A stretch of DNA of 64,000 nucleotides, taken from JBGTIS01 sp041745535. GTDB taxonomy: Bacteria; Bacteroidota; Bacteroidia; Cytophagales; Cyclobacteriaceae. Of this stretch, positions 34,146 to 42,646 are shown piece by piece. The stretch spans positions 1 through 64,000 of the forward strand of contig JBGTIS010000077.1 of assembly GCA_041745535.1 (NCBI GenBank), read 5' to 3'. A program made the translations under genes and the position numbers. The notes below the pieces were generated by a model. It searched no databases and had not been told where the DNA came from. It worked only from the letters and a program-made list of their open reading frames with translations. Position 1 is the stretch's first letter, and each line of letters opens with the position of its first letter.

Positions 34146-35315
34146 TTAAACTGATAAACCCTCATGGTGAAATGCTTTCAATATTACTATTGATTTTTGA
34201 ATTAAATCAGTATCCAGTTCATGTACTTCCACGCCCTTTCCAATTGTTTCCAGTAGCATAATGGTTAACTCTCCGCCCAAATGCTCTCTGAATTCTTCCA
34301 GACCAGCTATCAGGCTAAAAGCTTTTCCTTTTGTTGTAGTTGCTTCCATTTCAGGAACAAATAAGGGAAATTCAAGCTTTAAAAGAAGTTCTATAATGGT
34401 ATTTAATTCAGCTTCTGTAATCATTCCTTTCAGAAAAGAATAGGTTACATCCAGGGCCATTCCAATGGCAACCGCTTCGCCATGGCGAATTGAGTAATTG
34501 GTAAGCTGCTCCAGCTTATGGGCTGACCAATGGCCGAAATCCAGTGGCCGGGATGAACCCATTTCGAAAGGATCGCCACCGGCAATATGTTCCATGTGCA
34601 TTTCGGCACACCGGAAAATTAATTGCTGCATGGCAGCTTTATCGCGTTTGTTCAGTTTGTCGGCATGTTCATAAATAAACTGGAAAAATGTGGCATCCTT
34701 AATCAGGGCTACTTTTATCGCCTCCGAAATACCCGCCCGCCAGTCACGTGTTTCCAAAGTGGTAAGAAACTGGAAATCGTTAACCACCGCGAAAGGCGGC
34801 GCGAATGTTCCCAGAAAATTCTTTTTATGGTAGGAGTTGATCCCGTTTTTTACGCCAATTCCGGAGTCATTTTGTGAGAGCACCGTTGTGGGAATCCGGA
34901 TATGACGAATTCCGCGATGGGCGATGGCAGCGGCAAAACCCACGGCATCCAAAACAGCCCCGCCGCCAATGCCTACAATAAAAGAATGCCTGTCGACCCC
35001 ATATTTATTCACCGCATCCAGAATTCGCTCTACATACTTTGGGTTATTCTTAGCAGTTTCGCCACCAGGAATCACAATAATTTTATTGCATGCCTGAAAA
35101 TTGTTTTTATAAAACTGATTAAAATTTTCAATGGAGGAAAGCAGCGTAGTATGATGGCTGACCACCCCTTCATCTGCCACATACAAAACTTTCGGATGGT
35201 TTTTGCTTTTCAGCAATGTCGCGAGTGTGGAATTTTTTGGGTTAAATATATGATCAGTAAAATAAACCGGGTAATCAAATGGAACGACAAACGACTGTTG
35301 TAATTTCTTATTCAT
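34146..35315 (-). CDS. eboD: EboD-type sugar phosphate cyclase (dehydroquinate synthase-like)
   Basis: 389 residues of the dehydroquinate synthase superfamily: GGETAKN, GIGGGAVLDAVGFAAAIAHRG, IPTTVLSQNDSGIGVKNGIN, with zinc ligands Glu in GISEAIKVALI, His in DFGHWSAHKLEQ and His in IRHGEAVAIGM. It is longer than AroB and differs in the substrate-binding positions (SQNDSGIGVKNG where AroB has AQVDAAVGGKLG), which argues for another substrate. EboD is present only in some ebo clusters. A gap of 140 bp separates it from eboC; with eboE the spacing is 12 bp. Confidence 0.9.
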   Translation of the reverse strand: MNKKLQQSFVVPFDYPVYFTDHIFNPKNSTLATLLKSKNHPKVLYVADEGVVSHHTTLLSSIENFNQFYKNNFQACNKIIVIPGGETAKNNPKYVERILDAVNKYGVDRHSFIVGIGGGAVLDAVGFAAAIAHRGIRHIRIPTTVLSQNDSGIGVKNGINSYHKKNFLGTFAPPFAVVNDFQFLTTLETRDWRAGISEAIKVALIKDATFFQFIYEHADKLNKRDKAAMQQLIFRCAEMHMEHIAGGDPFEMGSSRPLDFGHWSAHKLEQLTNYSIRHGEAVAIGMALDVTYSFLKGMITEAELNTIIELLLKLEFPLFVPEMEATTTKGKAFSLIAGLEEFREHLGGELTIMLLETIGKGVEVHELDTDLIQKSIVILKAFHHEGLSV

Positions 35316-35455
35316 AATATTTCGGACCAGTTGTCCATCCTAAATTCTTGTATTTAAATTAACAGCAATATTACTTATTAATGACAATGTTTTTGCGGAA
35401 TTAGTTTATAAATTCTTACTAAAATAGCAATCTGAATTGAAAAACATGGCTAAAA

Positions 35456-36367
35456 TCAGGTTACCGCAAAGGCTTTTGCCAATAGAAAAGATATGGGAAG
35501 CAGGGCAAGAATCAGCAGGCAGTAGGTCCAGCCGGCAAAAACTGAAGCCAGCGCCGCATCCATACTAATCAATGCGATCACACCAGCTTTTACTGCCTTT
35601 CCAATATTGCGGGGCGTATTTTCCTTTAATGCCATAAAAAGAGGCGGAAAAATGAGGACACCGAATAAAAAGACAAATGGAATGACCTGAAAATTTTTTT
35701 CATGCCTTATCCAGGCTATCAGCAAAATAGCGGCAATTACAACAACATAAAGCATTAAGCCCGACTGTAATATTATTTTGCTGCTACCATGCACTTCTCC
35801 ACGACTTATGATGGTAATGGCGGCAATGTATACCACCGGAATCAGACTGATGTACCAAACCTCCGTTAGCGCGACAGGAACCGCGCTTACCCCTAACAAA
35901 AGATTGGCGCCTCTGCACAATCCCATATTCAGTGGACCGAATATTTTTAAATGTTTCCCATACGCATCGTAAAAAACCGCTAAACCGGCAATAATAATGG
36001 CGATGATACAACTTGTCAGAGAAACCATCGCGGCTGCGGCAATGCCAATCAATAATAGAAAAGCACCCAATGATGCAGCGCTGGTAACTGTGGCCAATCC
36101 ACTGGGAATTGGTCTTTCCGGCCTTTCTACCCGATCAAGTTCCGCATCAAATACATCATTAAAAACTACGCCTCCACCATATAAACCTATGGTAGACAAC
36201 ACCAGCCAGCCCAACACTTTGATTTCCGGAAGCGCTTCCCCCTGATTTTGATGGTTAAAGAAATGAACAGCGGCACCAGAGGCGGCAAACCCTAACAGAA
36301 TATCAGCAATGGCGGTAATGATATTCGCGGGCCGCATTAATCGAAGATGAGCAATAAAGTATTTCAA
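35456..36367 (-). CDS. eboC: EboC-type UbiA prenyltransferase
   Basis: 303 residues with eight to nine membrane helices. First Asp-rich motif NDVFDAELDRVERPERPIPSG (NDxxD...D) binds the prenyl diphosphate; the second, around YDAYGKHLKIFGPLNMGLCRG, keeps the DAYGK form. It would transfer an isoprenoid to an acceptor inside the membrane. In the ebo cluster the acceptor is unknown; a lipid carrier for small-molecule transport is one published idea. It lies between eboD and eboB in one orientation and is the only membrane protein of the set. Confidence 0.92.
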   Translation of the reverse strand: MKYFIAHLRLMRPANIITAIADILLGFAASGAAVHFFNHQNQGEALPEIKVLGWLVLSTIGLYGGGVVFNDVFDAELDRVERPERPIPSGLATVTSAASLGAFLLLIGIAAAAMVSLTSCIIAIIIAGLAVFYDAYGKHLKIFGPLNMGLCRGANLLLGVSAVPVALTEVWYISLIPVVYIAAITIISRGEVHGSSKIILQSGLMLYVVVIAAILLIAWIRHEKNFQVIPFVFLFGVLIFPPLFMALKENTPRNIGKAVKAGVIALISMDAALASVFAGWTYCLLILALLPISFLLAKAFAVT

Positions 36368-36403
36368 ATTTTAACTGGGATAATTGCTGTCAGAATCAGG
36401 GTT

Positions 36404-37327
36404 TTATTTTATTATGTTTGAGGCATTTCCATTCTCTAACTGTGGGCTTTGTCCGCCCCGTAAAATGGAGTTTCCCTCAAAAAGCTGGGTTTGGTCAATA
36501 GAGGTGGCTTCCTGCCAATCACTTTCACTAATCTGCCCGCTTTTAGAATAAGCATCCAGAGGATTCTTATAACAGGTTAAAGTTACATATTCGGCCGGAA
36601 GCCCGCTTTGCAATATCAGGGCAGCGGTTTTCGGAACAGCCAGCGGATCGCTTATGCCCCAATCAGCCGCGCTATCAATAATAATTCTTTCGGGGCCATA
36701 CTGTCGTAATACTTCCACCATTCTTTCATTGCCCATTTTGGTATGCGGGTATATGGTAAAGGCAGCCCAGAAACCGCGGTCAAGTACCTCTTTACAGGTT
36801 TCTTCATTATTATGATCTACAATTACCATAGTTGGGTCAATACCATGCTCAATAATGACGTCCATGGTGCGGGTGGTACCAGCTTTTTTGTCACGGTGGG
36901 GGGTATGAATCTGAATGGGCAAGTTTAGTTCTTTGGCCAGTTCCAACTGCAACCGGAAATATTTATCTTCCGCATCGGTTTGGTCATCGTATCCTATTTC
37001 GCCCACGCCGACTACGCCATCTTTACACAAATACAGCGGCAGTAACTCCATTACCTGCTCGGCTAAAGCTTCGTTATTGGCTTCTTTGGCATTTAAACCA
37101 ATGGTGCAGTAATGTTTGATACCAAACTGGCTCGCGCGAAACCGTTCAAACCCGATCAGCATACTGAGGTAATCTTTGAAAGTACCCACTTCAGTTCGGG
37201 GTTGTCCCTGCCAGAAGGCCGGTTCAATAACCGCCACTACACCAGCTTTTTTCATAGCCTCATAATCGTCAGTAGTTCTGGAAACCATATGTACGTGGGA
37301 GTCCAGAAAAATTAATGCTTCCTCCAT
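36404..37327 (-). CDS. eboB: EboB-type TatD-like metal hydrolase
   Basis: 307 residues of the amidohydrolase fold. Metal ligands: HxH in LDSHVHMVS, Glu in VGVGEIGYDD, His in PIQIHTPHRDK, His in VIVDHNNEET and Asp in IIIDSAADWGISDP. All are present, so it should be catalytically competent. True TatD nucleases lack the long ASQFGIKHYCTIGLNAKEA part, which is typical for the ebo branch. It lies 39 bp after eboA and 36 bp before eboC. Confidence 0.9.
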   Translation of the reverse strand: MEEALIFLDSHVHMVSRTTDDYEAMKKAGVVAVIEPAFWQGQPRTEVGTFKDYLSMLIGFERFRASQFGIKHYCTIGLNAKEANNEALAEQVMELLPLYLCKDGVVGVGEIGYDDQTDAEDKYFRLQLELAKELNLPIQIHTPHRDKKAGTTRTMDVIIEHGIDPTMVIVDHNNEETCKEVLDRGFWAAFTIYPHTKMGNERMVEVLRQYGPERIIIDSAADWGISDPLAVPKTAALILQSGLPAEYVTLTCYKNPLDAYSKSGQISESDWQEATSIDQTQLFEGNSILRGGQSPQLENGNASNIIK

Positions 37328-37366
37328 AATTATATTTAATTGTTTGGTATAAATTAAAGTAATACT

Positions 37367-38272
37367 TTATTGCACAGCATAATAATCCTTTCCCAGTTTA
37401 TTCCAGGAAAAATCGTCTTTACCCGCCTTATCTTTCAATTCAGGATATTGCTGAAGCAAGCTTTTGGCTGCCGGATAGTCGCTTTTGGAACAGGCTAAGG
37501 CACCCGCTTCCTTTTCGAAAGCGGTCCCTTCATGTAGAATCTTTTTAATGTCAGTTAAATAAAAATCGTCCAGATACGGAGCCACAAACCGCCATAGTTC
37601 CGGGGTTACCATTCTGTGAGCCGCCCATCGCTCATGGGCAAAATCGGAAAGCATTTTTGCCAGATGAGGATTGACCCTTTGGTCCGCATTGTAAATTTTG
37701 TACAGCGGTCTTTCCGTAAATACTGCTTTGAGCACCATTTGGTTCCATGCGTTTTCTTCCAGATATTCGGCAGGGTAAGGATTGTTCAGTACAATAGATT
37801 CAAATACCGGAATCATATTGGTACGGATGCCTTCTTTGGCCCGCCGCGATAAACTTGCCGGAAAAGGCAACAAAGGTAGTGCACCGTAAAGCGCGACCTG
37901 CTCGTCGATATCAGCCGAATTAAATAACGTTTCAATGGTTTTAATATAATTTTCCTGCCGCGCTACCGGAATAAAAAGCAGAAAATATGTTCTGATAGCC
38001 CGGTCGGTAGTCCAGCCAGATGGATTAAATCCTGCTCTGATCATATTGGCTTTTGCCAGTAAATCCGCTGTAAAGTTAATGGGTATTTTGCCCACAAAGC
38101 GCGGGGCACTGCTAAAGGAAAGGTATAATGTTTTATTAGTAGTATCATTTTGAAGCTTTCCTGATTGCTGATTTAACCAACTTTCTGCCTGCTCAGAAAT
38201 ATGGGGCCTGACCAATTCGCATAAATAATTTTTTAGGGCCTCAAGATCTGCTTGAAAAATTTTTTGAGTCAT
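37367..38272 (-). CDS. eboA: EboA domain protein
   Basis: 301 residues, all helical in appearance, with the features of the EboA family: LYLSFSSAPRFVGK near the N-terminus, EENAWNQMVLKAVFTERPLY, and the most conserved DFAHERWAAHRMVTPELWRFVAPYL. It has no known catalytic motif, signal or membrane segment. HEAT-like repeats (VALYGALPLLP) suggest a scaffold. It is the first gene of the operon. Family assignment is firm; function is not known. Confidence 0.9.
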   Translation of the reverse strand: MTQKIFQADLEALKNYLCELVRPHISEQAESWLNQQSGKLQNDTTNKTLYLSFSSAPRFVGKIPINFTADLLAKANMIRAGFNPSGWTTDRAIRTYFLLFIPVARQENYIKTIETLFNSADIDEQVALYGALPLLPFPASLSRRAKEGIRTNMIPVFESIVLNNPYPAEYLEENAWNQMVLKAVFTERPLYKIYNADQRVNPHLAKMLSDFAHERWAAHRMVTPELWRFVAPYLDDFYLTDIKKILHEGTAFEKEAGALACSKSDYPAAKSLLQQYPELKDKAGKDDFSWNKLGKDYYAVQ

Positions 38273-38301
38273 GCTTTTATCCTGTTGATCCGCTGTGATA
38301 T

Positions 38302-38332
38302 CAAAATTAAGAAAGTGAGGGCAATTTTACCT
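38302..38332 (-). promoter_or_regulatory. Candidate promoter/operator of the ebo operon
   Basis: On the minus strand TAATTTTG (38309 to 38302) fits the TAnnTTTG -7 element, 30 bp before the eboA ATG. The 10-mer AGGTAAAATT (38332 to 38323) lies where a -33 element would be; the nearest TTG is only 12 bp from the -7 box, closer than usual. The same 10-mer occurs before accD and the DAHP synthase gene. Confidence 0.35.
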
Positions 38333-38452
38333 AATAGAATTTAATACTTCTTCATATCGAGAAGCAAATAAGGTTCAAAACAAATATAAAAGGATTTTAA
38401 TATTTAAAAGTAAACCCTTATTTTTACAGCCTTAAAAATAAACTGAGCAATT

Positions 38453-38698
38453 ATGGCAGTAACAAGATTACAGAGAAAAGAAAAAAAGCTTAAAACCAGA
38501 GCAAGCAAAAGACAAAAGACGTTAAAGCGGTTTAACAAAAAACCAACTATAAAAAATGTTGACATTGAAGAACTGAAAAAATCTTTTGGTACCAACAAAA
38601 GCAAGTCAGACTCAACCAAAGCTTCTGGTAAAAAGGAAACTTCAGAAGATAAAACCACTGATAAAAAAGCAGGGGCTGAATCTAAAAAAGAAGAATAG
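38453..38698 (+). CDS. Small lysine-rich protein, unknown function
   Basis: 81 residues, about one third Lys or Arg. N-terminal half MAVTRLQRKEKKLKTRASKR is basic and helical, followed by NKKPTIKNVDIEELKKSFG; the tail is a low-complexity Lys/Glu/Ser/Thr stretch resembling a disordered nucleic-acid binding tail. The first half looks conserved (ordered, with a short IKNVD motif), the tail does not. Divergent from eboA with 180 bp between. A nucleoid or ribosome association is a guess from composition. Confidence 0.75.
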   Translation: MAVTRLQRKEKKLKTRASKRQKTLKRFNKKPTIKNVDIEELKKSFGTNKSKSDSTKASGKKETSEDKTTDKKAGAESKKEE

Positions 38699-38716
38699 AA
38701 ATTATTCGATGCTTTT

Positions 38717-38744
38717 AAGGTAAATTTATAAATCACCTTTTTTT
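38717..38744 (+). terminator. Terminator after the lysine-rich gene
   Basis: AAGGTAAATTTA pairs imperfectly with TAAATCACCTT, followed by a T run to 38744. Confidence 0.6.
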
Positions 38745-38803
38745 CTTTAAATAAAATTTGATCAGTCTTCTTTATTGCAATGGCTGGAAAGAGATTATAG
38801 CGC

Positions 38804-39313
38804 TCATTGGGGTTTCAGATACCGCGGTTTGAGTTCTATTACTTCTACATTAAACACTTTTTTGTTTTCAACCTCCAGGCGAACCAGGGTTCTTACTTTA
38901 TGAAAGCCCTGAGCGCCAGCCGCTCCCGGATTGATATACAGCAAATTTCCGTGTTTCGCGTCTCTGGTTATTCTTAAAATATGGGAATGCCCACAAACAA
39001 AAAGATCTGGTAAAATCGTACTTACCTGCGGCAGCACAATTTTGTTGTACCGTGGGGGAACGCCACCAATGTGGGTAATCCATACCAATAAGCCTTCACA
39101 GTTAAACTGAAGATTGACCGGACAAACCGTCCGCACATCATCTCCATCAATATTGCCATAAACGGCCTTGAGAGGCTTAAATGCAGCCAATTGATCATAC
39201 AGGTTGATATTGCCTAAATCTCCGGCATGCCATATTTCGTCGCGGTTGGCGAAGTAATCGTATATCTGGGGATCCAGCACATGGTGAGTGTCTGAGAGTA
39301 TTCCAATTTTCAT
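38804..39313 (-). CDS. YfcE/MJ0936 family metallophosphoesterase
   Basis: 169 residues. Dinuclear metal site: Asp and His in ILSDTHHV, Asp in IWHAGDLG, Asn in VYGNIDGDD, His in VWITHIGG, and the GHSH motif in FVCGHSHILRI. Members are phosphodiesterases on small substrates, cytosolic. It converges with the lysine-rich gene and follows the CDF gene by 53 bp, possibly in one transcript. Confidence 0.93.
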   Translation of the reverse strand: MKIGILSDTHHVLDPQIYDYFANRDEIWHAGDLGNINLYDQLAAFKPLKAVYGNIDGDDVRTVCPVNLQFNCEGLLVWITHIGGVPPRYNKIVLPQVSTILPDLFVCGHSHILRITRDAKHGNLLYINPGAAGAQGFHKVRTLVRLEVENKKVFNVEVIELKPRYLKPQ

Positions 39314-39365
39314 AAATATTGCAGAGAAAACCTGGTTTCACAGTTCGTCCCTGATTTGGGTAATT

Positions 39366-40304
39366 TTATTCTACGGCTTTGTTTTGCAATCTTCGGGATG
39401 AGATAGACTCAGCTTCGATGAAAATTCTTTTTACCTCCGGATGCTTCTCACGGATCGATTGTTCGATCACATCAATCGCCTCCTCGATTTTTTCAGCTGT
39501 TAGCTCAGGGTAAAACTGAACATTAACCGCCAGTAAAATTTCCTGGGGGCCGAAATGCATGGTGAGCGGGTCCTGCATTTTTTTTACCGCCGGGTTCGCG
39601 GAAATAATTTTTTTCAGATTTTCCTGTGTCCGCGGGTGCACCCCCTCACCCAGTAACAACCCTTTGCTTTCATAGGCGAGAAAAATAGCGACAATTCCCA
39701 GAATTCCCCCGATTACCAATGAGGCGATGCCATCAAAATAAGGGCTATTAAACTGATGGCCGAGAAAAACACCCGCAGCTGCTATAATCACGCCCAATAA
39801 CGCGGCGGTATCCTCAATAACTACCACGAATATCGAAGGATCTTTACTGGCTCTCAATCCACTTAGCAATCCGGGATTGGAATTTCTTTTTTTGAAACTT
39901 CGAAAAGCAATAACCAGGGAAGCGCCATCAAAAACAAAAGCGATACCCAATACCACGTAATTCCAAAAAGGGTCAGTCAATTCACTGGGATGATTGATAT
40001 GCGATATGCCTTCATAAACCGACATTCCCCCTCCAATAGAGAAAAGTAAAATGGCCACAATTAACGACCAGAAATAAAGTTCTTTCCCATAGCCAAACGG
40101 ATGCGTGGGATCGGCTGGTTTTTCACTTCTTTTCAGGCCTAAAAGCAGCAGAAACTGATTGCCGGTATCTACCACCGAGTGAATACCCTCTGAGATCATG
40201 GCAGAACTACCAGTAAGCGCGGCAGCTATAAATTTTGTGATCGCAATGACCAGATTGGCCACTAAAGCTCCATATATGGGCAGTTTTGAAGAATGTGGAT
40301 TCAT
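39366..40304 (-). CDS. Cation diffusion facilitator transporter
   Basis: 312 residues from the ATG at 40304 (the open frame begins with a TTG further up). Six membrane helices with SSAMISEGIHSVVDTGNQ (metal site of helix 2, here SxGxHxxxD), the helix 5 motif IEDTAALLGVII, and a cytosolic ferredoxin-like C-domain (VKKMQDPLTMHFGPQEILLAV). Helix 5 has E-D-T-A instead of the H-x3-D of zinc transporters; this is the branch often annotated as manganese/iron-type or unknown CDF. It exports divalent metals in exchange for protons. Confidence 0.9.
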   Translation of the reverse strand: MNPHSSKLPIYGALVANLVIAITKFIAAALTGSSAMISEGIHSVVDTGNQFLLLLGLKRSEKPADPTHPFGYGKELYFWSLIVAILLFSIGGGMSVYEGISHINHPSELTDPFWNYVVLGIAFVFDGASLVIAFRSFKKRNSNPGLLSGLRASKDPSIFVVVIEDTAALLGVIIAAAGVFLGHQFNSPYFDGIASLVIGGILGIVAIFLAYESKGLLLGEGVHPRTQENLKKIISANPAVKKMQDPLTMHFGPQEILLAVNVQFYPELTAEKIEEAIDVIEQSIREKHPEVKRIFIEAESISSRRLQNKAVE

Positions 40305-40530
40305 GTAAAATTCAGGTTTAACAACAGTATAATTTGAAACCAATGCTGGTCTATCATTATAAACAATAACCAGCGTAAAAGTTTTGCCAGCTCAGCTCAT
40401 AAAAGTATTAGATTGATTCAGTTAACCATAATTTTTGATTATTAATTGAAAAGCTCTTATAATTTTATTTAACTTGTTAGGCAATGTAGTTACCCTAAAT
40501 ATTTATCATAACTAAACAAAATTTACAATA

Positions 40531-41877
40531 ATGAAATCCGAAAATAACTTTGGCAAGAAAGGCATGCCCAGAAGGAACTTTCTCAAAAGTGCTGCCTTAT
40601 CTGCTACTGCGTTTACCATTGTACCACGTCATGTACTGGGGGGACCTGGGTATCAGGCGCCCAGCGATACGCTCAATATCGCAGGTGTAGGAGTGGGAGG
40701 TATGGGTAAATCAAATTTGTCGAAACTTGAAAGTGAAAATATTGTAGCGCTTTGCGATGTGGATGAAGCGTATGCGGGCCCGGTGTTTGAAAAATATGTC
40801 AAGGCCAAACGGTATAAAGATTTTAGAAAAATGCTGGAAGAGCAAAAAGATATTGACGCGGTGGTAATTGCCACACCAGATCATACCCACGCCGTTATTG
40901 CCAAGGCGGCGATGTCGCACGGAAAACATGTGTATGTGCAGAAACCTTTGACCTATACCGTTCATGAAGCGCGGGAACTGGCTAAAACCGCTGAAGACAC
41001 CAAAGTAGTTACGCAGATGGGCAACCAGGGGCATTCCAGCGAAGGCGCCAGGCTAATTAACGAATGGATTTGGGATGGGGCTATCGGTGATGTGAAAGAG
41101 GTACATGTATGGACTAACAGGCCCATTTGGCCGCAGGGAATTCCCTTCCCTACAGAAACTCCACCCGTACCCAGTACACTCGACTGGGATTTGTTTCTGG
41201 GGCCGGCACCGTACCGTGCGTATAATCCTGCCTACACGCCTTTTAAGTGGCGCGGATGGGTAGATTATGGGGTAGGCGCACTGGGCGATATGGGTGCCCA
41301 TTTGATTGATCACCCCAACTGGGCTTTAAAACTTGGTTATCCGTCTGTAATTCAGGCCAGTTCAACTCCTTTTAATGGAGAATCATATCCTTCGGCATCT
41401 ATGGTAACTTATGAGTTTCCGAAAAGAGAAAGTATGCCGCCGGTAACCTTAACCTGGTACGACGGTGGATTTATGCCTCCTAAACCTGAAGAAATGGAGC
41501 AGGATGAAGCGATGAACACCACAGGAGGCGTATTATATGTGGGAAGTAAAGGTAAACTCATGCACGAAACTTATGGGTCCAATCCCAGATTATTGCCAAA
41601 AAGTAAAATGGAAAGTTACAACCAACCAAAACCTTCTATCCCCAGAATTGAGGTAACCCATGAAATGAATTGGGTGGAAGCCTGTAAAGGCAACGGTGAG
41701 GCTACCAGTCCGTTTAGTTATGCGGCTCCATTAACTGAAAAAATGCTGTTGGGCGTTATCGCGTTAAGAAAACCAGGACAACGGCTGATGTACGATGGTA
41801 ACAAAATGGAGTTTACCAATATGCCGGAGGTAAACCAATATCTGACCCGTGAATACCGTGATAATTGGAATCTTTAG
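40531..41877 (+). CDS. Gfo/Idh/MocA family oxidoreductase with Tat signal
   Basis: 448 residues. The N-terminus PRRNFLKSAALSATAF is a twin-arginine signal, so the enzyme should fold with its NAD(P) in the cytosol and then cross by Tat. The Rossmann part has AGVGVGGMGKSNL, ALCDVDEAY and VIATPDHTHAVIAKAAM, and the catalytic EKP-like motif is VQKPLTYTVHEA. The second domain contains GALGDMGAHLIDHPNWAL with the His typical for this family. It probably oxidises or epimerises a sugar outside the inner membrane. It has its own terminator and no sugar operon around it. Confidence 0.92.
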   Translation: MKSENNFGKKGMPRRNFLKSAALSATAFTIVPRHVLGGPGYQAPSDTLNIAGVGVGGMGKSNLSKLESENIVALCDVDEAYAGPVFEKYVKAKRYKDFRKMLEEQKDIDAVVIATPDHTHAVIAKAAMSHGKHVYVQKPLTYTVHEARELAKTAEDTKVVTQMGNQGHSSEGARLINEWIWDGAIGDVKEVHVWTNRPIWPQGIPFPTETPPVPSTLDWDLFLGPAPYRAYNPAYTPFKWRGWVDYGVGALGDMGAHLIDHPNWALKLGYPSVIQASSTPFNGESYPSASMVTYEFPKRESMPPVTLTWYDGGFMPPKPEEMEQDEAMNTTGGVLYVGSKGKLMHETYGSNPRLLPKSKMESYNQPKPSIPRIEVTHEMNWVEACKGNGEATSPFSYAAPLTEKMLLGVIALRKPGQRLMYDGNKMEFTNMPEVNQYLTREYRDNWNL

Positions 41878-41900
41878 GATATTAATAAAGAATGAGTAAA

Positions 41901-41937
41901 ATGCTCATCCTCAAATTTGGGGTTGGGCATTTTTTTT
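41901..41937. terminator. Terminator between the Gfo/Idh and HNH genes
   Basis: ATGCTCATCCTC (41901-41912), loop AAATTT, GGGGTTGGGCAT (41919-41930), T run to 41937. The convergent HNH gene ends at 41944. Confidence 0.8.
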
Positions 41938-41943
41938 AACCTT

Positions 41944-42462
41944 TCAGGCTAATTTTTTCTTACTGAAAACGCCAAGAAAGGGTTTCCATTCCTCCCGGAT
42001 ATTTCCGGAAAAATCGCAGAGGAACATGAGGTAGGTAGGTTTAAAGGGAGAGTATTTTAGGTGCATATTGGCCTGTTCCGGGGTACGGTCGCCCTTTTTC
42101 GCGTTACAATGCCGGCAGGCAGTTACCAAATTTAACCAGGATGATTTTCCTCCTTTTGAGCGTGGTATTACGTGGTCGAGGGTCAGATTTTTCATGGTAC
42201 CACAATACTGGCAGGCTAACCCATCGCGTTTAAACACATTTTGCCGGGTTAGTACTACCCCTTTGTAGGGTAAATGAATGTAACGGGATAGTCGGATTAC
42301 CGCGGGCATGGGAAATGTCCGGGTAACAGTTCTGATTACTTCAGTGCTGGTATCAGTAATAAGTTCGGCTTTGTTTAAAAATACCAGAATGATGGCTCTT
42401 TCCATAGAGCAAACTGATAAAGGACTGTAATCTTGATTTAAAAGCAAAACACTTTTTTTCAT
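41944..42462 (-). CDS. HNH endonuclease
   Basis: 172 residues. N-terminal MKKSVLLLNQDYSPLSVCSM is typical of a widespread chromosomal HNH family. The nuclease part has two zinc CxxC pairs (CQYCG and CRHCNAKKG) and the catalytic LDHVIPRSKGGKSSWLNLV. Nothing resembling a methylase, phage or CRISPR component is adjacent, so this is probably a resident gene of unknown role and not a defence enzyme. Confidence 0.9.
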   Translation of the reverse strand: MKKSVLLLNQDYSPLSVCSMERAIILVFLNKAELITDTSTEVIRTVTRTFPMPAVIRLSRYIHLPYKGVVLTRQNVFKRDGLACQYCGTMKNLTLDHVIPRSKGGKSSWLNLVTACRHCNAKKGDRTPEQANMHLKYSPFKPTYLMFLCDFSGNIREEWKPFLGVFSKKKLA

Positions 42463-42646
42463 TAAGTTTATCTTTCAAAAAACCTAATTCATTAAGAAAA
42501 AGGTAAAGTTTACCAATTATTATCAGACCTGTTTCGCAAGTCTGAACATGACCAATCAATATTAAATATAGTATTTTTGAAAGGAAACCTCCTTAAATTT
42601 CTGATATTATTAACAAAAAATCATGAATTTAATTCGCTTTTACCTG

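Noticed and set aside
41944..42462. HNH gene as part of a defence system
   Set aside because: The family is a common resident one; no methylase, helicase, ATPase or CRISPR element is adjacent.
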